The notes: generated from the letters alone by a model not told the origin. Positions 33,507-42,640 are shown, numbered from the stretch's first letter. The stretch is 64,000 bases of DNA from Proteobacteria bacterium ST_bin14 (GCA_002083655.1 MSXR01000017.1:1-64000), one strand, 5' to 3'. Numbers and translations are program-made.

Positions 33507-33585
33507 CGTCATTGCGAGCGCAGCGAAGCAATCCAGCGGCGTGCTCGCGGATAGGCTGGATTGCTTCGCTGCGCTCGCAATGACG
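33507..33585. repeat. REP-like palindrome
   Basis: Two perfect 30-bp arms (33507-33536 and 33556-33585), starting CGTCATTGCGAGCGCAGCG, are inverted around 19 nt. This type recurs between genes in sphingomonad genomes. It may also end oxyR transcription. Confidence 0.92.
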
Positions 33586-33625
33586 GGTGATCCTGAATTA
33601 CGGCACGATGCTCTAAATCGTCGCG

Positions 33626-34003
33626 CTAATTCTGGGTGAGGCTCAGCGCATTGCCATCCGGATCGTTGAAGAAGGCAACCTTGGCGATACCGTCAGGCGC
33701 GGTCCAGATGCCGAGCGCGTCCTGGCCCATGCCTTCGTAAATCGAAAAGGCCACACCGCGGGCCACCAGCGCCTGCACCGTCGATACGATATCCGCCACC
33801 TGCCAGCCGAGCACGGGATGCGCCGACGGCGTGTGGCCGGGCACTTCGGTAATACGCAGCGGCACACCATCCAGATCGAACACCGCGGCAAAACCATCAT
33901 CCCGCACAAACGGCAGGCCTAAAACGTCGCGATAAAATGGCTCGGCGACTTTACGATCATTGGTGATGATAAAGGTAATGGGGGTTTGGGCAGCGAGCGT
34001 CAT
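33626..34003 (-). CDS. VOC/glyoxalase-fold protein
   Basis: A 125-aa protein of the vicinal-oxygen-chelate superfamily. Two beta-alpha-beta-beta-beta halves are recognisable: TNDRKVAEPFYRDVLGLPF in the first, and VQALVARGVAF ... FFNDPDGNALSL in the second, the end of which is the usual metal/ligand site. Many such proteins are dioxygenases, isomerases or resistance proteins; no substrate can be named. AAGGAG 6 nt before ATG 34003 fixes the start. Confidence 0.82.
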   Translation of the reverse strand: MTLAAQTPITFIITNDRKVAEPFYRDVLGLPFVRDDGFAAVFDLDGVPLRITEVPGHTPSAHPVLGWQVADIVSTVQALVARGVAFSIYEGMGQDALGIWTAPDGIAKVAFFNDPDGNALSLTQN

Positions 34004-34026
34004 GATCGGCTCCTTCGACGCGAATA

Positions 34027-34053
34027 AGCCCCTCCCCAAAGTGGGAAGGGGCT
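34027..34053 (-). terminator. Hairpin after the phasin gene
   Basis: AGCCCCT pairs with AGGGGCT around a partly paired inner part, just past the leftward phasin stop. No U-tract. Confidence 0.45.
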
Positions 34054-34060
34054 CATTTCA

Positions 34061-34411
34061 TCACTTTTTGCCGGAAAGCGGCGCGACGGCGTCCTTACCG
34101 AACTGGACGATCAGATCGCCGATTTCGCGGGCCTGGGTCATGCTGCGGCTGCCCTGGTCGCGCAGAAAATCGCCCTGCACCTTCATCACTTCGGTCAAAT
34201 CCTTGGCACTCGCGGCAGCGCGCATGGCGGCAAAAGCCTGCTTGGTATTTTCCTCTGCCTGATCGAGCAGCTTCATGCCGACGGTTGCACCACCTTCAGC
34301 AATTTTGCTGCCCGATGATTTCATTGCTTCGCCAGCCTTTTTGGCAGGATCGACGATCTTTTCGTTGATCGTGTCTTTTACCTTGTCGGCGGTTTTCTTG
34401 GTGTCGGTCAT
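34061..34411 (-). CDS. Phasin-family protein
   Basis: A 116-aa, almost wholly helical amphipathic protein of the phasin family, which coats polyhydroxyalkanoate or lipid inclusions. The central helix LLDQAEENTKQAFAAMRAAASAKDLTEVMKVQ and DFLRDQGSRSMTQAREIG are the typical phasin repeat region. Its ATG overlaps the stop of the acyltransferase gene (TAATG). An inclusion coat protein is thus made with an enzyme of neutral-lipid synthesis. Confidence 0.82.
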   Translation of the reverse strand: MTDTKKTADKVKDTINEKIVDPAKKAGEAMKSSGSKIAEGGATVGMKLLDQAEENTKQAFAAMRAAASAKDLTEVMKVQGDFLRDQGSRSMTQAREIGDLIVQFGKDAVAPLSGKK

Positions 34412-35964
34412 TATGCGGGTTCCTTCGCTTTGGCTGCAGGCTTGCGGGCAGCAGCAGGGGGTTTGGGGGCAGCCTTGGGTTTGGCGGCTGGCGCTTTCTT
34501 TACTGCAGCCTTGGCTTTCACCGCAACCGGTGCTGGAGCGGCCAAGGGATTTGCCGCCGCCGCCTTCAGCGCATCAAAAGCATGGCGCAGCGATGCAGCA
34601 TATACATCGGGATCGGGCATCATCACCCGGTCGCAGGTGAACGAAATCGCGATCGTATCGGTGTAGCTGTAGATCGTGTTGATCAGCCCCATTGAATCAA
34701 ACACCGGGCCAAGCCCGTACATCCCCACCATTTTCGCGCCGCAGAAATACAACGGCACCCGGCTGCCGGGCACGTTGGTCACCACACAGTTGAACACCGG
34801 CGCATGGGCATTCGCTGCCCCCACCCGGGTGTATAATCGCGCGGCAAGCCCGGCGAGGCCAGAGGGGATCAACTGGCTGTAATCGGTCAGCGTCCGTGCG
34901 CCGACTGCGCCCGTCATCGCCTTGGAATTGGCGGCCTCGGCATGAACATGCGCCAACCGCTCGAGCGGATCGGCAATATGCGTGCCCAGCCCCACCACCA
35001 TGGCGGACACAAGATTGCCCAGTGATGCCTTTTCTCCTTCGGCGCGCACCGAAATGGGCGCCATCGCGGTCAGCGATTCGGCGGGCAACTCGCCCTTCGC
35101 GTCCAGATACCCGCGCAGGCCACCGCCGACGATTGCCAGGATCACATCATTCACCGTCGCGCCGGGCACCGCATCCTTGATGGCGCGAATATCCTTTAGC
35201 GGGAAGGGCGCGGCATCGAACACACGGTGCGCGGCCACTTTGCCGTTGAAGCGCGTTTTGGGCGCAAGCTTGGTATTGGCGATGCTGATTTCGCCCTTGC
35301 TGACGCTCATCGTCAGCTTTGCCATGCCGGGAAGTGAGCGGCCAATCGTTTCCGCAACCCGCATCGGCTGGCGCAGCGAGTTGAAATAACTGCGCATCAG
35401 CAATTCGGCGACATTGGGCATGCTTTCGGGCGACCAGCTGTCCTTCACCTCGCGCGGGCGCATGCTCGAGTCGAGATCATGCACGGCGGCGGACATTTCC
35501 ACGCCCGACATGCCGTCAATCGCGGCGTGATGCACCTTGGAAACGAGCGCAAAACAGCCGGGCGGCAGCCCCTCCACATTATCAAGCCCCTCAACAATCG
35601 TGAATTCCCAAAGCGGCTTGTTGAGGTCCATCGGGCGCGAATGCAGCCGCGCGACCTGAATGCACAATTGCCGCCAGTCGCCGGGCTTGGGCAGCGCGAT
35701 GTGGCGGACGTGAAATTCGATATCGAACTCGGGATCTTCAATCCAATAGGGATGATCAAGATCGAACGGCACCCGCACCAGCCGCTGGCGGAAACTCCGC
35801 GCGCTGCCGAGACGGCTTTCGATGAACTTCAAAATATCCTTGAAGCGCACAAAACCGCCCGGCGCTGTCGACGGATCATAAATGCCAACGGAGCCGATAT
35901 GCATCGGCGTGTGCGGCGTTTCCAGATAGACGAACGACGCGTCCTGGCCTGATAATTGTAGCAT
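34411..35964 (-). CDS. Wax ester synthase/diacylglycerol acyltransferase with basic tail
   Basis: A 517-aa bifunctional WS/DGAT that esterifies alcohols or diacylglycerol with acyl-CoA to form storage lipid. The N-terminal SGQDASFVYLETPHTPMHIG is typical, and the active site is HHAAIDG (HHxxxDG) near residue 147. Further conserved blocks are TVNDVILAIVGGGLR and NCVVTNVPGSRVPLYF. The last ~45 residues are a Lys/Ala/Pro-rich tail with AAKPKAAPKP-like repeats, which the family usually lacks. It is translationally coupled to the phasin gene. Confidence 0.92.
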   Translation of the reverse strand: MLQLSGQDASFVYLETPHTPMHIGSVGIYDPSTAPGGFVRFKDILKFIESRLGSARSFRQRLVRVPFDLDHPYWIEDPEFDIEFHVRHIALPKPGDWRQLCIQVARLHSRPMDLNKPLWEFTIVEGLDNVEGLPPGCFALVSKVHHAAIDGMSGVEMSAAVHDLDSSMRPREVKDSWSPESMPNVAELLMRSYFNSLRQPMRVAETIGRSLPGMAKLTMSVSKGEISIANTKLAPKTRFNGKVAAHRVFDAAPFPLKDIRAIKDAVPGATVNDVILAIVGGGLRGYLDAKGELPAESLTAMAPISVRAEGEKASLGNLVSAMVVGLGTHIADPLERLAHVHAEAANSKAMTGAVGARTLTDYSQLIPSGLAGLAARLYTRVGAANAHAPVFNCVVTNVPGSRVPLYFCGAKMVGMYGLGPVFDSMGLINTIYSYTDTIAISFTCDRVMMPDPDVYAASLRHAFDALKAAAANPLAAPAPVAVKAKAAVKKAPAAKPKAAPKPPAAARKPAAKAKEPA

Positions 35965-36003
35965 TGCCCTCTCCCGCTCTCGGCGGTGTTCCGCCCATTT
36001 TTT

Positions 36004-36053
36004 GTACCCCCGCGAAGGCGGGGGTCCAGTCTGGGTCCCCGCCTTCGCGGGGA
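36004..36053. repeat. Double palindromic intergenic repeat
   Basis: CCCCCGC-GAAG-GCGGGGG and CCCCGC-CTTC-GCGGGG each fold, and the two also pair with each other. A repeat type common in sphingomonads, sitting between the P450 and acyltransferase genes. Confidence 0.85.
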
Positions 36054-36069
36054 CACAAGGTGTCCTAAA

Positions 36070-39000
36070 CTATTTCCCGAACCCGAACACGTCCTGATGG
36101 AAGCGCCCCTGTTCGATCATCGATTCCAGCCAGTCTGATCCGCTGGCATGATCACCGCCTTGTTGTTCAATGGCAATGCGGATCAGCGCATCACGCACCG
36201 CCGGGGCCATAAACTTGCCGTCGCCGCAAACATAGATGTGCGCGCCTGCATCAATCGCGGCCCATAACCTGCCACGTTCGGTCCACATCGCGTCCTGCAC
36301 ATAGCGCCAGGGGTGACCCGGCACCGCCGAAAAGGCGACGAATGGCTCGATCACGCCGTCCCTTTGCCAGCGTTCCATTTCGGTGCGGCAATACCAGTCA
36401 TGATCGGGGTGGCGGCAGCCGAAGAACAACAGCGAGGTGGCGACATCCGCCCCGCCCGCTTTTTGCGCAGCACGTTCGGCGACAAAGCCGCGCAACGGGG
36501 CAAAGCCCGTACCCGGGCCGATCAGGATCATCGGCACGCTGGCATCGGCTGGCGGCGAAAAAGCCGGATTGGGGCGGCGGACATAGCCGAACACCGCATC
36601 GCCGGGCATCACGCGCTGCATATAGCTGGACGCAAAACCGCGATGCTCGCCCAGGCCAGACCAGGCCGGTGCCTCCATCGTGCCCACGATCAGATCGGCG
36701 ATGCTGGCGTCAACCAGCGGGGACGACGCAATCGAATAGAAACGCGGCGCAATCGCCGACGATAATTCGACCAGACTGTCGAGCGACAGCTCGGCGGCCG
36801 GGTGGAGTTCCAACAGATCGATGATGGTCAGCCGCCTGGCCGCGATCTCGGCATCAAACGCGCCTTCCAGTCGCACGAGTTCGCGCTTGGTGTTCGGGCA
36901 ACGCGTCTGTTCGGCAATCACCGCCAGTGCGCGGCGCGGCAGCGTATCGGACAGCTCGACAAATTCGGTCAGCAACTGCTGCACCGTCACCGTCTGGCCC
37001 AGCGGCAGATGGCGGAAGCGCCCGCCCTGCCCGTCAATCCGCAATTGCGTTGTCGCGTCCAGCCCCAGCCGGCTAACGGCGCGTTCGACCAGTTCGGGCC
37101 GGTTCTGGCCGTACACCGCAATGTGATCGCCCGTGTGATAGCGCTGCCCCGCAGGCAAGCGGATACGGATGAACCGGGTGGATGGGCGCGGCGGCTCGAT
37201 GGCGAAATCCCATAGCCCGTCGGCAGGACGAACCATCTCGTCATTGGCCACGATTTCCAGCCGCTGGGCGTGTTCGGGCAGCACCTGCGCGCGCGCGGCG
37301 GCGGCATCCACTGGTTGCAGCGACAGGGTGGAGCGCTGCTCCGATGGCGCGACTTCGCTGCCAAGTGCCTTCCACAAATCGCGGACAAAGCCCGCCACCG
37401 CACCGTCGAAATCGCCCTGCCCGTCCGCCTCACCGCGCGGCACCAGCCGGGTCGCGCCCAGCGCGGCAATCGTATCGTCGATCCGCTTCGGGAAATGCTG
37501 GTAATTCGGCCATTGGCTGTTGCCGATGCCCAGCACCGCAAATTTCGCGCCGGACCAGTCGAGCACATCGACCTGGCCTGAATCGATCAGCCGCTCAATC
37601 TCCACCGCGCTATCGGGCGCGCGGCCATTATAGGTGGCGGTGACGATCACGATCACCTTATCCTCGGGCAGATGCCCGGCGATAAACGCTTCGTCCATCG
37701 ATCGCACGGTGACTTCAAATCCGTCGACGCTGGCGCGCTCCGCAATCTCCTCGGCAATGTCGCGGGCGGTGCCCAGGCTGGTGCCGTACAATACGGCAAA
37801 GCGCTGGCCATTGCCCGAAACGGTGGCTGCCTGCGCTTCCTCAGTGGGAATTTTGGCAGCGGCAGGCACACTCATCCGCTCATGCGGTTGGCGCAATCGC
37901 ACCCGCATGAAGAACTGATCGGGTTTGATCGACAGCGTTTCCTTGATCTGCAATTTATACATATGCGGATCGCCAATCGCGAATTTCTGCAAAATCATCG
38001 CGAGCGCCAGCTTGGCCTCGACCATCGCGAACTGCCGCCCGATGCAGGCCCGCTGACCATTGCCGAACGGCTTGTAAGCATGCGGGTGATGCTGCGCCTC
38101 ATTTTCCGGCAGCCAGCGGTCGATATCGAACTCGTCGGGGTTCGCCCAGGCGCCGGGAAAGCGGTGCAGGCCGGGTGAGAACACATTGACGGGGCGATCC
38201 TTGCGCAGCGTCCACTGGCCCCCGATCACCGTGTCCTCAAACGGCGCGAGCGTAAAGGCGGGCGCGGTGGGCCACAGGCGCAAAGCCTCCTTCAGGATGC
38301 GCTCAATCACCACCAGTTGCGCGTTCTGCGCGTAATCGGGCCTTGTATCCCCCGGCAGCACCCGGTCCACCTCGGCATAGGCCTGCGCCAGCACATGCGG
38401 ATTGCGCAGCAGATGATAGAGCGCGAAAGTCAGCATCCCCGACGTGGTTTCATGCCCCGCGATCAGGAAGGTCAGCACCTGATAACGGATGTTGATATCG
38501 TCCAGCGTCTCGCCCGTTTCGGGGTCGGCCGCAGCGATCATCAGATTCAGCAGATCTTTGCCATCATTGGGATGCGCGCGGCGCTCGGCGATGATGCCAT
38601 CGACCAGCGCGTTCATTTCGGCAATATCTGCTTCAAACTGGCGCTCGGCCTTTTTGGCGAAGCGTTGCTGCATCGGCAGCCGGGTGATCATGTTGAGCGA
38701 TTCGCCCAGCGCGCGGCCAAGCGCCTCCAGAAACGGGTCAAGCTCTTCATGCTGAAAACTGTTGAAGCGGTGGCCAAACCCGGCGACCGCAATCGAATCG
38801 AGCGTGAAGCGGGTCATGTCGTCCGCCACCAGCACGTCGTTGCCCGACAGCCGTGACCATTTGTCGACAAGCTGGTCCGCCACCTCCAGCATCATGTCGA
38901 AATAACCCTTCATCGCGCGCTGGCTGAACGCTGGCAGCAGGATGCGGTGCGCCTTGCCCCAATTCTCCTCCTCACTGAACGCGGTAAACAGCCCGTCACC

Positions 39001-39267
39001 CGCGAACCGGCGCACCACGCGAAGGCCCGGCCCCGGCATCTTGCGAAACCGCGTTTCGTCGCACAGTTCGGCGACGAGATCGGGGTTGGTGACGAACAGC
39101 CCCACCCGGCTGCCGAATTTCAGCTTGAAAATGCCACCGGGAAAATCACGCCCCGCGTGCAGCAAATAGCCGATCAGGCCCTGGCGGATGATGTGGTGAA
39201 GATGGCCAACGACGGGCAGCGCAGGGGGCGACGGAAAGGTCGACGGTTGCTCGATTACGGACGCCAT
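36070..39267 (-). CDS. Self-sufficient cytochrome P450 - reductase fusion (CYP102 type)
   Basis: A 1065-aa bifunctional fatty-acid hydroxylase of the P450-BM3 layout. The P450 domain (about 1-460) has the I-helix AGHETTSG, the ExxR motif in ILKEALRLWP, and the heme Cys in FGNGQRACIGRQFA. An FMN flavodoxin domain follows (about 485-640, YGTSLGTARDIAEEIAE). The FAD/NADPH ferredoxin-reductase domain ends the protein (RFYSIASSP, GPGTGFAPLRGF, FFGCRHPDHDWYC). The length matches BM3 (~1049). Likely acts on long-chain fatty acids using NADPH. No regulator gene is adjacent. Confidence 0.95.
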   Translation of the reverse strand: MASVIEQPSTFPSPPALPVVGHLHHIIRQGLIGYLLHAGRDFPGGIFKLKFGSRVGLFVTNPDLVAELCDETRFRKMPGPGLRVVRRFAGDGLFTAFSEEENWGKAHRILLPAFSQRAMKGYFDMMLEVADQLVDKWSRLSGNDVLVADDMTRFTLDSIAVAGFGHRFNSFQHEELDPFLEALGRALGESLNMITRLPMQQRFAKKAERQFEADIAEMNALVDGIIAERRAHPNDGKDLLNLMIAAADPETGETLDDINIRYQVLTFLIAGHETTSGMLTFALYHLLRNPHVLAQAYAEVDRVLPGDTRPDYAQNAQLVVIERILKEALRLWPTAPAFTLAPFEDTVIGGQWTLRKDRPVNVFSPGLHRFPGAWANPDEFDIDRWLPENEAQHHPHAYKPFGNGQRACIGRQFAMVEAKLALAMILQKFAIGDPHMYKLQIKETLSIKPDQFFMRVRLRQPHERMSVPAAAKIPTEEAQAATVSGNGQRFAVLYGTSLGTARDIAEEIAERASVDGFEVTVRSMDEAFIAGHLPEDKVIVIVTATYNGRAPDSAVEIERLIDSGQVDVLDWSGAKFAVLGIGNSQWPNYQHFPKRIDDTIAALGATRLVPRGEADGQGDFDGAVAGFVRDLWKALGSEVAPSEQRSTLSLQPVDAAAARAQVLPEHAQRLEIVANDEMVRPADGLWDFAIEPPRPSTRFIRIRLPAGQRYHTGDHIAVYGQNRPELVERAVSRLGLDATTQLRIDGQGGRFRHLPLGQTVTVQQLLTEFVELSDTLPRRALAVIAEQTRCPNTKRELVRLEGAFDAEIAARRLTIIDLLELHPAAELSLDSLVELSSAIAPRFYSIASSPLVDASIADLIVGTMEAPAWSGLGEHRGFASSYMQRVMPGDAVFGYVRRPNPAFSPPADASVPMILIGPGTGFAPLRGFVAERAAQKAGGADVATSLLFFGCRHPDHDWYCRTEMERWQRDGVIEPFVAFSAVPGHPWRYVQDAMWTERGRLWAAIDAGAHIYVCGDGKFMAPAVRDALIRIAIEQQGGDHASGSDWLESMIEQGRFHQDVFGFGK

Positions 39268-39377
39268 TTATTCTTCTCTCCCGCTTGGAGACACATCACC
39301 ACATGGGCGGCGGAAGTGCAATGCGGGGGGTGTGGTTGGGAGTGGTGGGGTAGGATGACGCAGAGCGTTTTTGGTGG

Positions 39378-39674
39378 TTAGTTGCCGTTCGCTGTAACCG
39401 GGAGTCTCTTTGTGATGCGAGGTGCATCGACATCGCTAAGGTCTGCTCGGCTCAAATAGATTCGCCACTTTCTGTCGACTTGCTGTTCCCATCCACAGAC
39501 CATATCCGTATTAACCAGCCCGACACATCCGACTGCTCGTATGTCGCGTCGATTAATGGTTTTGCCGCTAAAGGACGTAACCGCCGCTGCCCAGGCGCCT
39601 GGGTAGATAGCCACCCTCATCAACTCATCATCCTGTCCAAGCGGTGCGGACCACAGGAATAGTGCGATTAGCAT
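39378..39674 (-). CDS. Small secreted hypothetical protein
   Basis: A 98-aa reading frame. The first ~16 residues are hydrophobic like a signal peptide. Then come PGAWAAAVTSFSGKTINRRD and three Cys or Trp-rich segments (GCVGLVNTDMVCGWEQQ). No family is recognised and there is no good ribosome-binding site. The composition is less GC-rich than the neighbours, which suggests an acquired or fast-evolving gene. It could also be spurious. Confidence 0.45.
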   Translation of the reverse strand: MLIALFLWSAPLGQDDELMRVAIYPGAWAAAVTSFSGKTINRRDIRAVGCVGLVNTDMVCGWEQQVDRKWRIYLSRADLSDVDAPRITKRLPVTANGN

Positions 39675-39738
39675 GTGCCGACGCTAATTGTTTGGAGCCA
39701 GGTCCGCAACCGTCGCGGACCCTTCGATCTTCAATTTA

Positions 39739-39845
39739 CGTCATCCCGGATCCTTCGAAAGGCTCAGGAGGGCCTTGATCCGGGGTCCCGCTTTTTCTGG
39801 CACGGGCTAAGGCAGCGGAACCCCGGATCGAGCCCGGGGTGACGG
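39739..39845. repeat. Palindromic intergenic repeat (GTCATCCCGG type)
   Basis: Ends GTCATCCCGG and CCGGGGTGAC are near-complementary, with a second pair of CCGGGG/CCCCGG segments inside. It directly abuts the stop of the leftward lyase gene and may form its transcript end. Confidence 0.7.
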
Positions 39846-40724
39846 TTATGGTGTTTGACCCCCGATTGCCTCCACCATCGCCAGCACGCGTTGCGCCTCC
39901 AACAGATGCAGCCGTTCGACCATGCGCCCGTCGAGGCGAATCGCGCCCTTGCCCGCATTCTCTGGCAGCGCAAATGCTGCACTTATGCTGCGGGCTTGAT
40001 CGACCTCATCAGACGTTGGCGAAAACACCGCGTTGCACGGCTCGATCTGCGCCGGGTGGATCAACGTCTTGCCGTCAAATCCCAGCGCGAGGCCCTGCTC
40101 TGCCTCCGCTCGAAAGCGTTCCAGATCGCTGAAATCATTGCACACCCCGTCAAGCGCGATCAGCCCGCGCGAGCGTGCCGCGGCCAGCGACAGTGACAGG
40201 ATGGGCAGCATATTCGCCCGGTCCGGCATCGCGGCGGCGCGCATTTCCAGCGCCAGATCATTGGTGCCCATCACAAACCCGCCCAGCCGCGTGGTCGTGG
40301 CACAATCGGCAATCGCTTGGAGATGGCCCACCGCCAGGCATGTTTCGATCATCACCCACAGCTTCACCGCCGGCGCGGCTCCTGACAATGCTGCATGGTA
40401 GCGCGCAACATCTGCTGGCCCATCCACCTTCGGCGCGATCACCGCATCGATATTTAGCCGCGCCGCCGCCGCCAGATCATCCGCGCCCCATTCGGTATCA
40501 ATCCCATTCACGCGCAGCACCCGCAGCCGCCGCCCAAAGCCCCCCGCCCCAAACGCCGCCACCGACGCCGCTCGCGCGGCCACCTTCATTTCCGGCGCAA
40601 CGGCATCCTCCAGATCGAGGATCACCGCATCGCACGGCAGCGTGCGCGCCTTGGCAATGGCGCGGTCATTGGAGGCGGGCAGGTAAAGCGCGCTGCGGAC
40701 GGGGCGGATTTCTTCTGGGATCAT
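39846..40724 (-). CDS. HpcH/HpaI (CitE-like) lyase
   Basis: A 292-aa CitE-type aldolase/lyase. Landmarks: RSALYLPASNDRAIAKA, LEDAVAPEMK (metal/acid site), APKVDG, VMGTNDLALEM, and the C-terminal GFDGKTLIHPAQIEP. Family members cleave citryl-CoA, malyl-CoA or beta-methylmalyl-CoA. It is divergent from the glutaryl-CoA dehydrogenase operon, so a role in CoA-thioester breakdown is plausible. The open frame continues far upstream antisense to that operon, but MIPEEIRPVRSALYLPAS is the natural start. Confidence 0.85.
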   Translation of the reverse strand: MIPEEIRPVRSALYLPASNDRAIAKARTLPCDAVILDLEDAVAPEMKVAARAASVAAFGAGGFGRRLRVLRVNGIDTEWGADDLAAAARLNIDAVIAPKVDGPADVARYHAALSGAAPAVKLWVMIETCLAVGHLQAIADCATTTRLGGFVMGTNDLALEMRAAAMPDRANMLPILSLSLAAARSRGLIALDGVCNDFSDLERFRAEAEQGLALGFDGKTLIHPAQIEPCNAVFSPTSDEVDQARSISAAFALPENAGKGAIRLDGRMVERLHLLEAQRVLAMVEAIGGQTP

Positions 40725-40734
40725 CTGCCAAACC

Positions 40735-40873
40735 CTACCCGTTCGTCCCGAGCGAAGTCGAGGGACATGCCGCAAACGCTGCGCGGGGTGTCTCGACTTC
40801 GGCCCGATGGGCCGAAGTTTATCCTGAGCGCCTGCCTTGGCAGGCAGTCGAAGGGCTCGACACGAACGGGTAG
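40735..40873. repeat. Intergenic inverted repeat with 12-bp arms
   Basis: CTACCCGTTCGT and ACGAACGGGTAG bracket about 115 bases rich in GTCGAGG/CTCGAC palindromes. It fills the divergent region between the lyase and glutaryl-CoA dehydrogenase genes, where promoters are also expected. Confidence 0.75.
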
Positions 40874-40916
40874 GAGTGGAAAAGCGGATGTCACGCAAAG
40901 TGTAGGAGCACGGACA

Positions 40917-42101
40917 ATGAGCAGCATGGGCCGGTTCGATTGGGCAGACCCCTTTAATCTCGACGATCAACTCGACGAGGATGAACGGATGATCCGCGAC
41001 GCCGCTGCCGCCTATGCGCAGGACAAGCTCGCCCCGCGTATCATCGATGCCTTTCAGAACGAGACGACCGATCCCGATATTTTCCGCGAAATGGGCGCGC
41101 TGGGGCTGCTGGGGCCGACCGTGCCAGAGGAATATGGCGGCGTCGGCGCATCCTATGTCGCCTATGGCCTGGTCGCGCGCGAAGTGGAGCGGATCGATTC
41201 GGGTTATCGGTCGATGATGTCGGTGCAATCGAGCCTGGTGATGTACCCCATCCACGCCTTTGGCTCCGAAGAACAGAAGCGCAAATATCTGCCCAAGCTG
41301 GCGAGCGGCGAATTTATCGGCTGTTTCGGGCTGACCGAGCCTGATGCGGGGTCGGACCCCGGCGGGATGACAACCAAGGCCGTCAAGGTCGACGGCGGAT
41401 ACCTGATATCGGGCGCCAAGACCTGGATTTCGAACGCGCCGATTGCGGACATATTCATCGTCTGGGCAAAATCGGATGCGCATGGCGGCGGCATTCGCGG
41501 CTTCATCCTGGAAAAGGGGATGAAGGGGCTGGTCGCACCCAAGATTGAGGGCAAATTGTCGCTGCGCGCGTCGATCACCGGCATGATCCAGATGGACGAG
41601 GTTGCGGTGGGCGAAGACGCGCTGTTGCCCGATGTGCAGGGGTTGAAGGGGCCATTCGGCTGCCTCAACCGCGCCCGCTATGGCATTAGCTGGGGCGCGA
41701 TGGGTGCGGCGGAATTCTGTTTTCACGCCGCGCGCCAATATGGGCTTGATCGCAAGCAATTCGGCCGGCCACTCGCCGCAACGCAGCTTTTCCAGAAGAA
41801 GCTGGCGGACATGCAGACCGATATCGCAATGGGCTTGCAAGCGAGCCTGCGCGTTGGGCGGCTGATGGACCAGCACAAGTTCGCGCCGGAAATGGTGTCG
41901 ATCGTCAAGCGCAACAATGTCGGCAAGGCGCTCGATATCGCACGGGCCGCGCGGGATATGCATGGCGGCAACGGCATTGCCGGTGAATATCAGGTCATGC
42001 GCCACGCGATGAACCTGGAAACGGTGAACACTTATGAAGGCACGCATGATGTGCACGCGCTGATCCTTGGGCGCGCCATCACGGGGATCAGTGCGTTCTG
42101 A
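40917..42101 (+). CDS. gcdH: Glutaryl-CoA dehydrogenase
   Basis: A 394-aa acyl-CoA dehydrogenase that oxidises and decarboxylates glutaryl-CoA to crotonyl-CoA in lysine, tryptophan or glutarate catabolism. FAD/substrate segments are FGLTEPDAGSDPGGM and GAKTWISNAPIADIF; the catalytic Glu is in NTYEGTHDVHALILGRAITG. The N-terminal FDWADPFNLDDQLDEDERM is characteristic of GcdH. ATG 40917 follows AGGAG. It heads an operon in which every gene overlaps the next. Confidence 0.92.
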   Translation: MSSMGRFDWADPFNLDDQLDEDERMIRDAAAAYAQDKLAPRIIDAFQNETTDPDIFREMGALGLLGPTVPEEYGGVGASYVAYGLVAREVERIDSGYRSMMSVQSSLVMYPIHAFGSEEQKRKYLPKLASGEFIGCFGLTEPDAGSDPGGMTTKAVKVDGGYLISGAKTWISNAPIADIFIVWAKSDAHGGGIRGFILEKGMKGLVAPKIEGKLSLRASITGMIQMDEVAVGEDALLPDVQGLKGPFGCLNRARYGISWGAMGAAEFCFHAARQYGLDRKQFGRPLAATQLFQKKLADMQTDIAMGLQASLRVGRLMDQHKFAPEMVSIVKRNNVGKALDIARAARDMHGGNGIAGEYQVMRHAMNLETVNTYEGTHDVHALILGRAITGISAF

Positions 42102-42640
42102 TGACCGATACCACGCCGTTCGACTCGCAGCCCACGCTCACCGGTCCAACGGTGACGCTGTCGCCGCTTCGCGCGGAGGATTGGGATGCGCTGTTCGCGG
42201 TCGCCGCTGATCCGCTGATCTGGGCCGTCCACCCTGCCCATGATCGCTGGCAGGAGCCGGTGTTCCGCCGGTTCTTTGCCGATGCGATGGCATCGGGCGG
42301 GTGCCTGATCATCCGCGACAACGCCACCGGCGCGGTGATCGGATCGAGCCGTTATGACCGGACCCGCGTTGAGCCAGACGAGGTAGAGATTGGCTGGACG
42401 TTCCTCGCCCGCGCTTATTGGGGCGGCGCCACGAACCGCGAGATCAAAACGCTCATGATCGCCCACGCGCTGCGCTGGTTCAATGCGGCAGTGTTTATGG
42501 TGGGCGAAACCAACATCCGCTCGCGGCGGGCGATGGAGAAGATCGGCGGTGAACTGCTCCCCTGCCGCACGCCCGTTTTTGATATGGCTGGCACACCCTC
42601 CCCGCATGTCATTTACGCCATCCGTCAGCCGCTCGCATGA
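42101..42640 (+). CDS. GNAT-family acetyltransferase
   Basis: A 179-aa N-acetyltransferase of the RimJ/RimL-like type. PTVTLSPLRAEDWDALFAVA starts the fold; EIGWTFLARAYWGGATNREIK is the acetyl-CoA binding region; AVFMVGETNIRSRRAMEKIG is the following conserved helix. The substrate is unknown. Its ATG shares bases with the gcdH stop (TGATG) and its stop overlaps the CoA-transferase start, so it may serve the same pathway. Confidence 0.85.
   Translation: MTDTTPFDSQPTLTGPTVTLSPLRAEDWDALFAVAADPLIWAVHPAHDRWQEPVFRRFFADAMASGGCLIIRDNATGAVIGSSRYDRTRVEPDEVEIGWTFLARAYWGGATNREIKTLMIAHALRWFNAAVFMVGETNIRSRRAMEKIGGELLPCRTPVFDMAGTPSPHVIYAIRQPLA

Noticed and set aside
39846..42056. A 736-codon open frame on the minus strand
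   Set aside because: Only the last 292 codons (from 40724) resemble a protein family; the rest runs antisense to glutaryl-CoA dehydrogenase and across an intergenic repeat.
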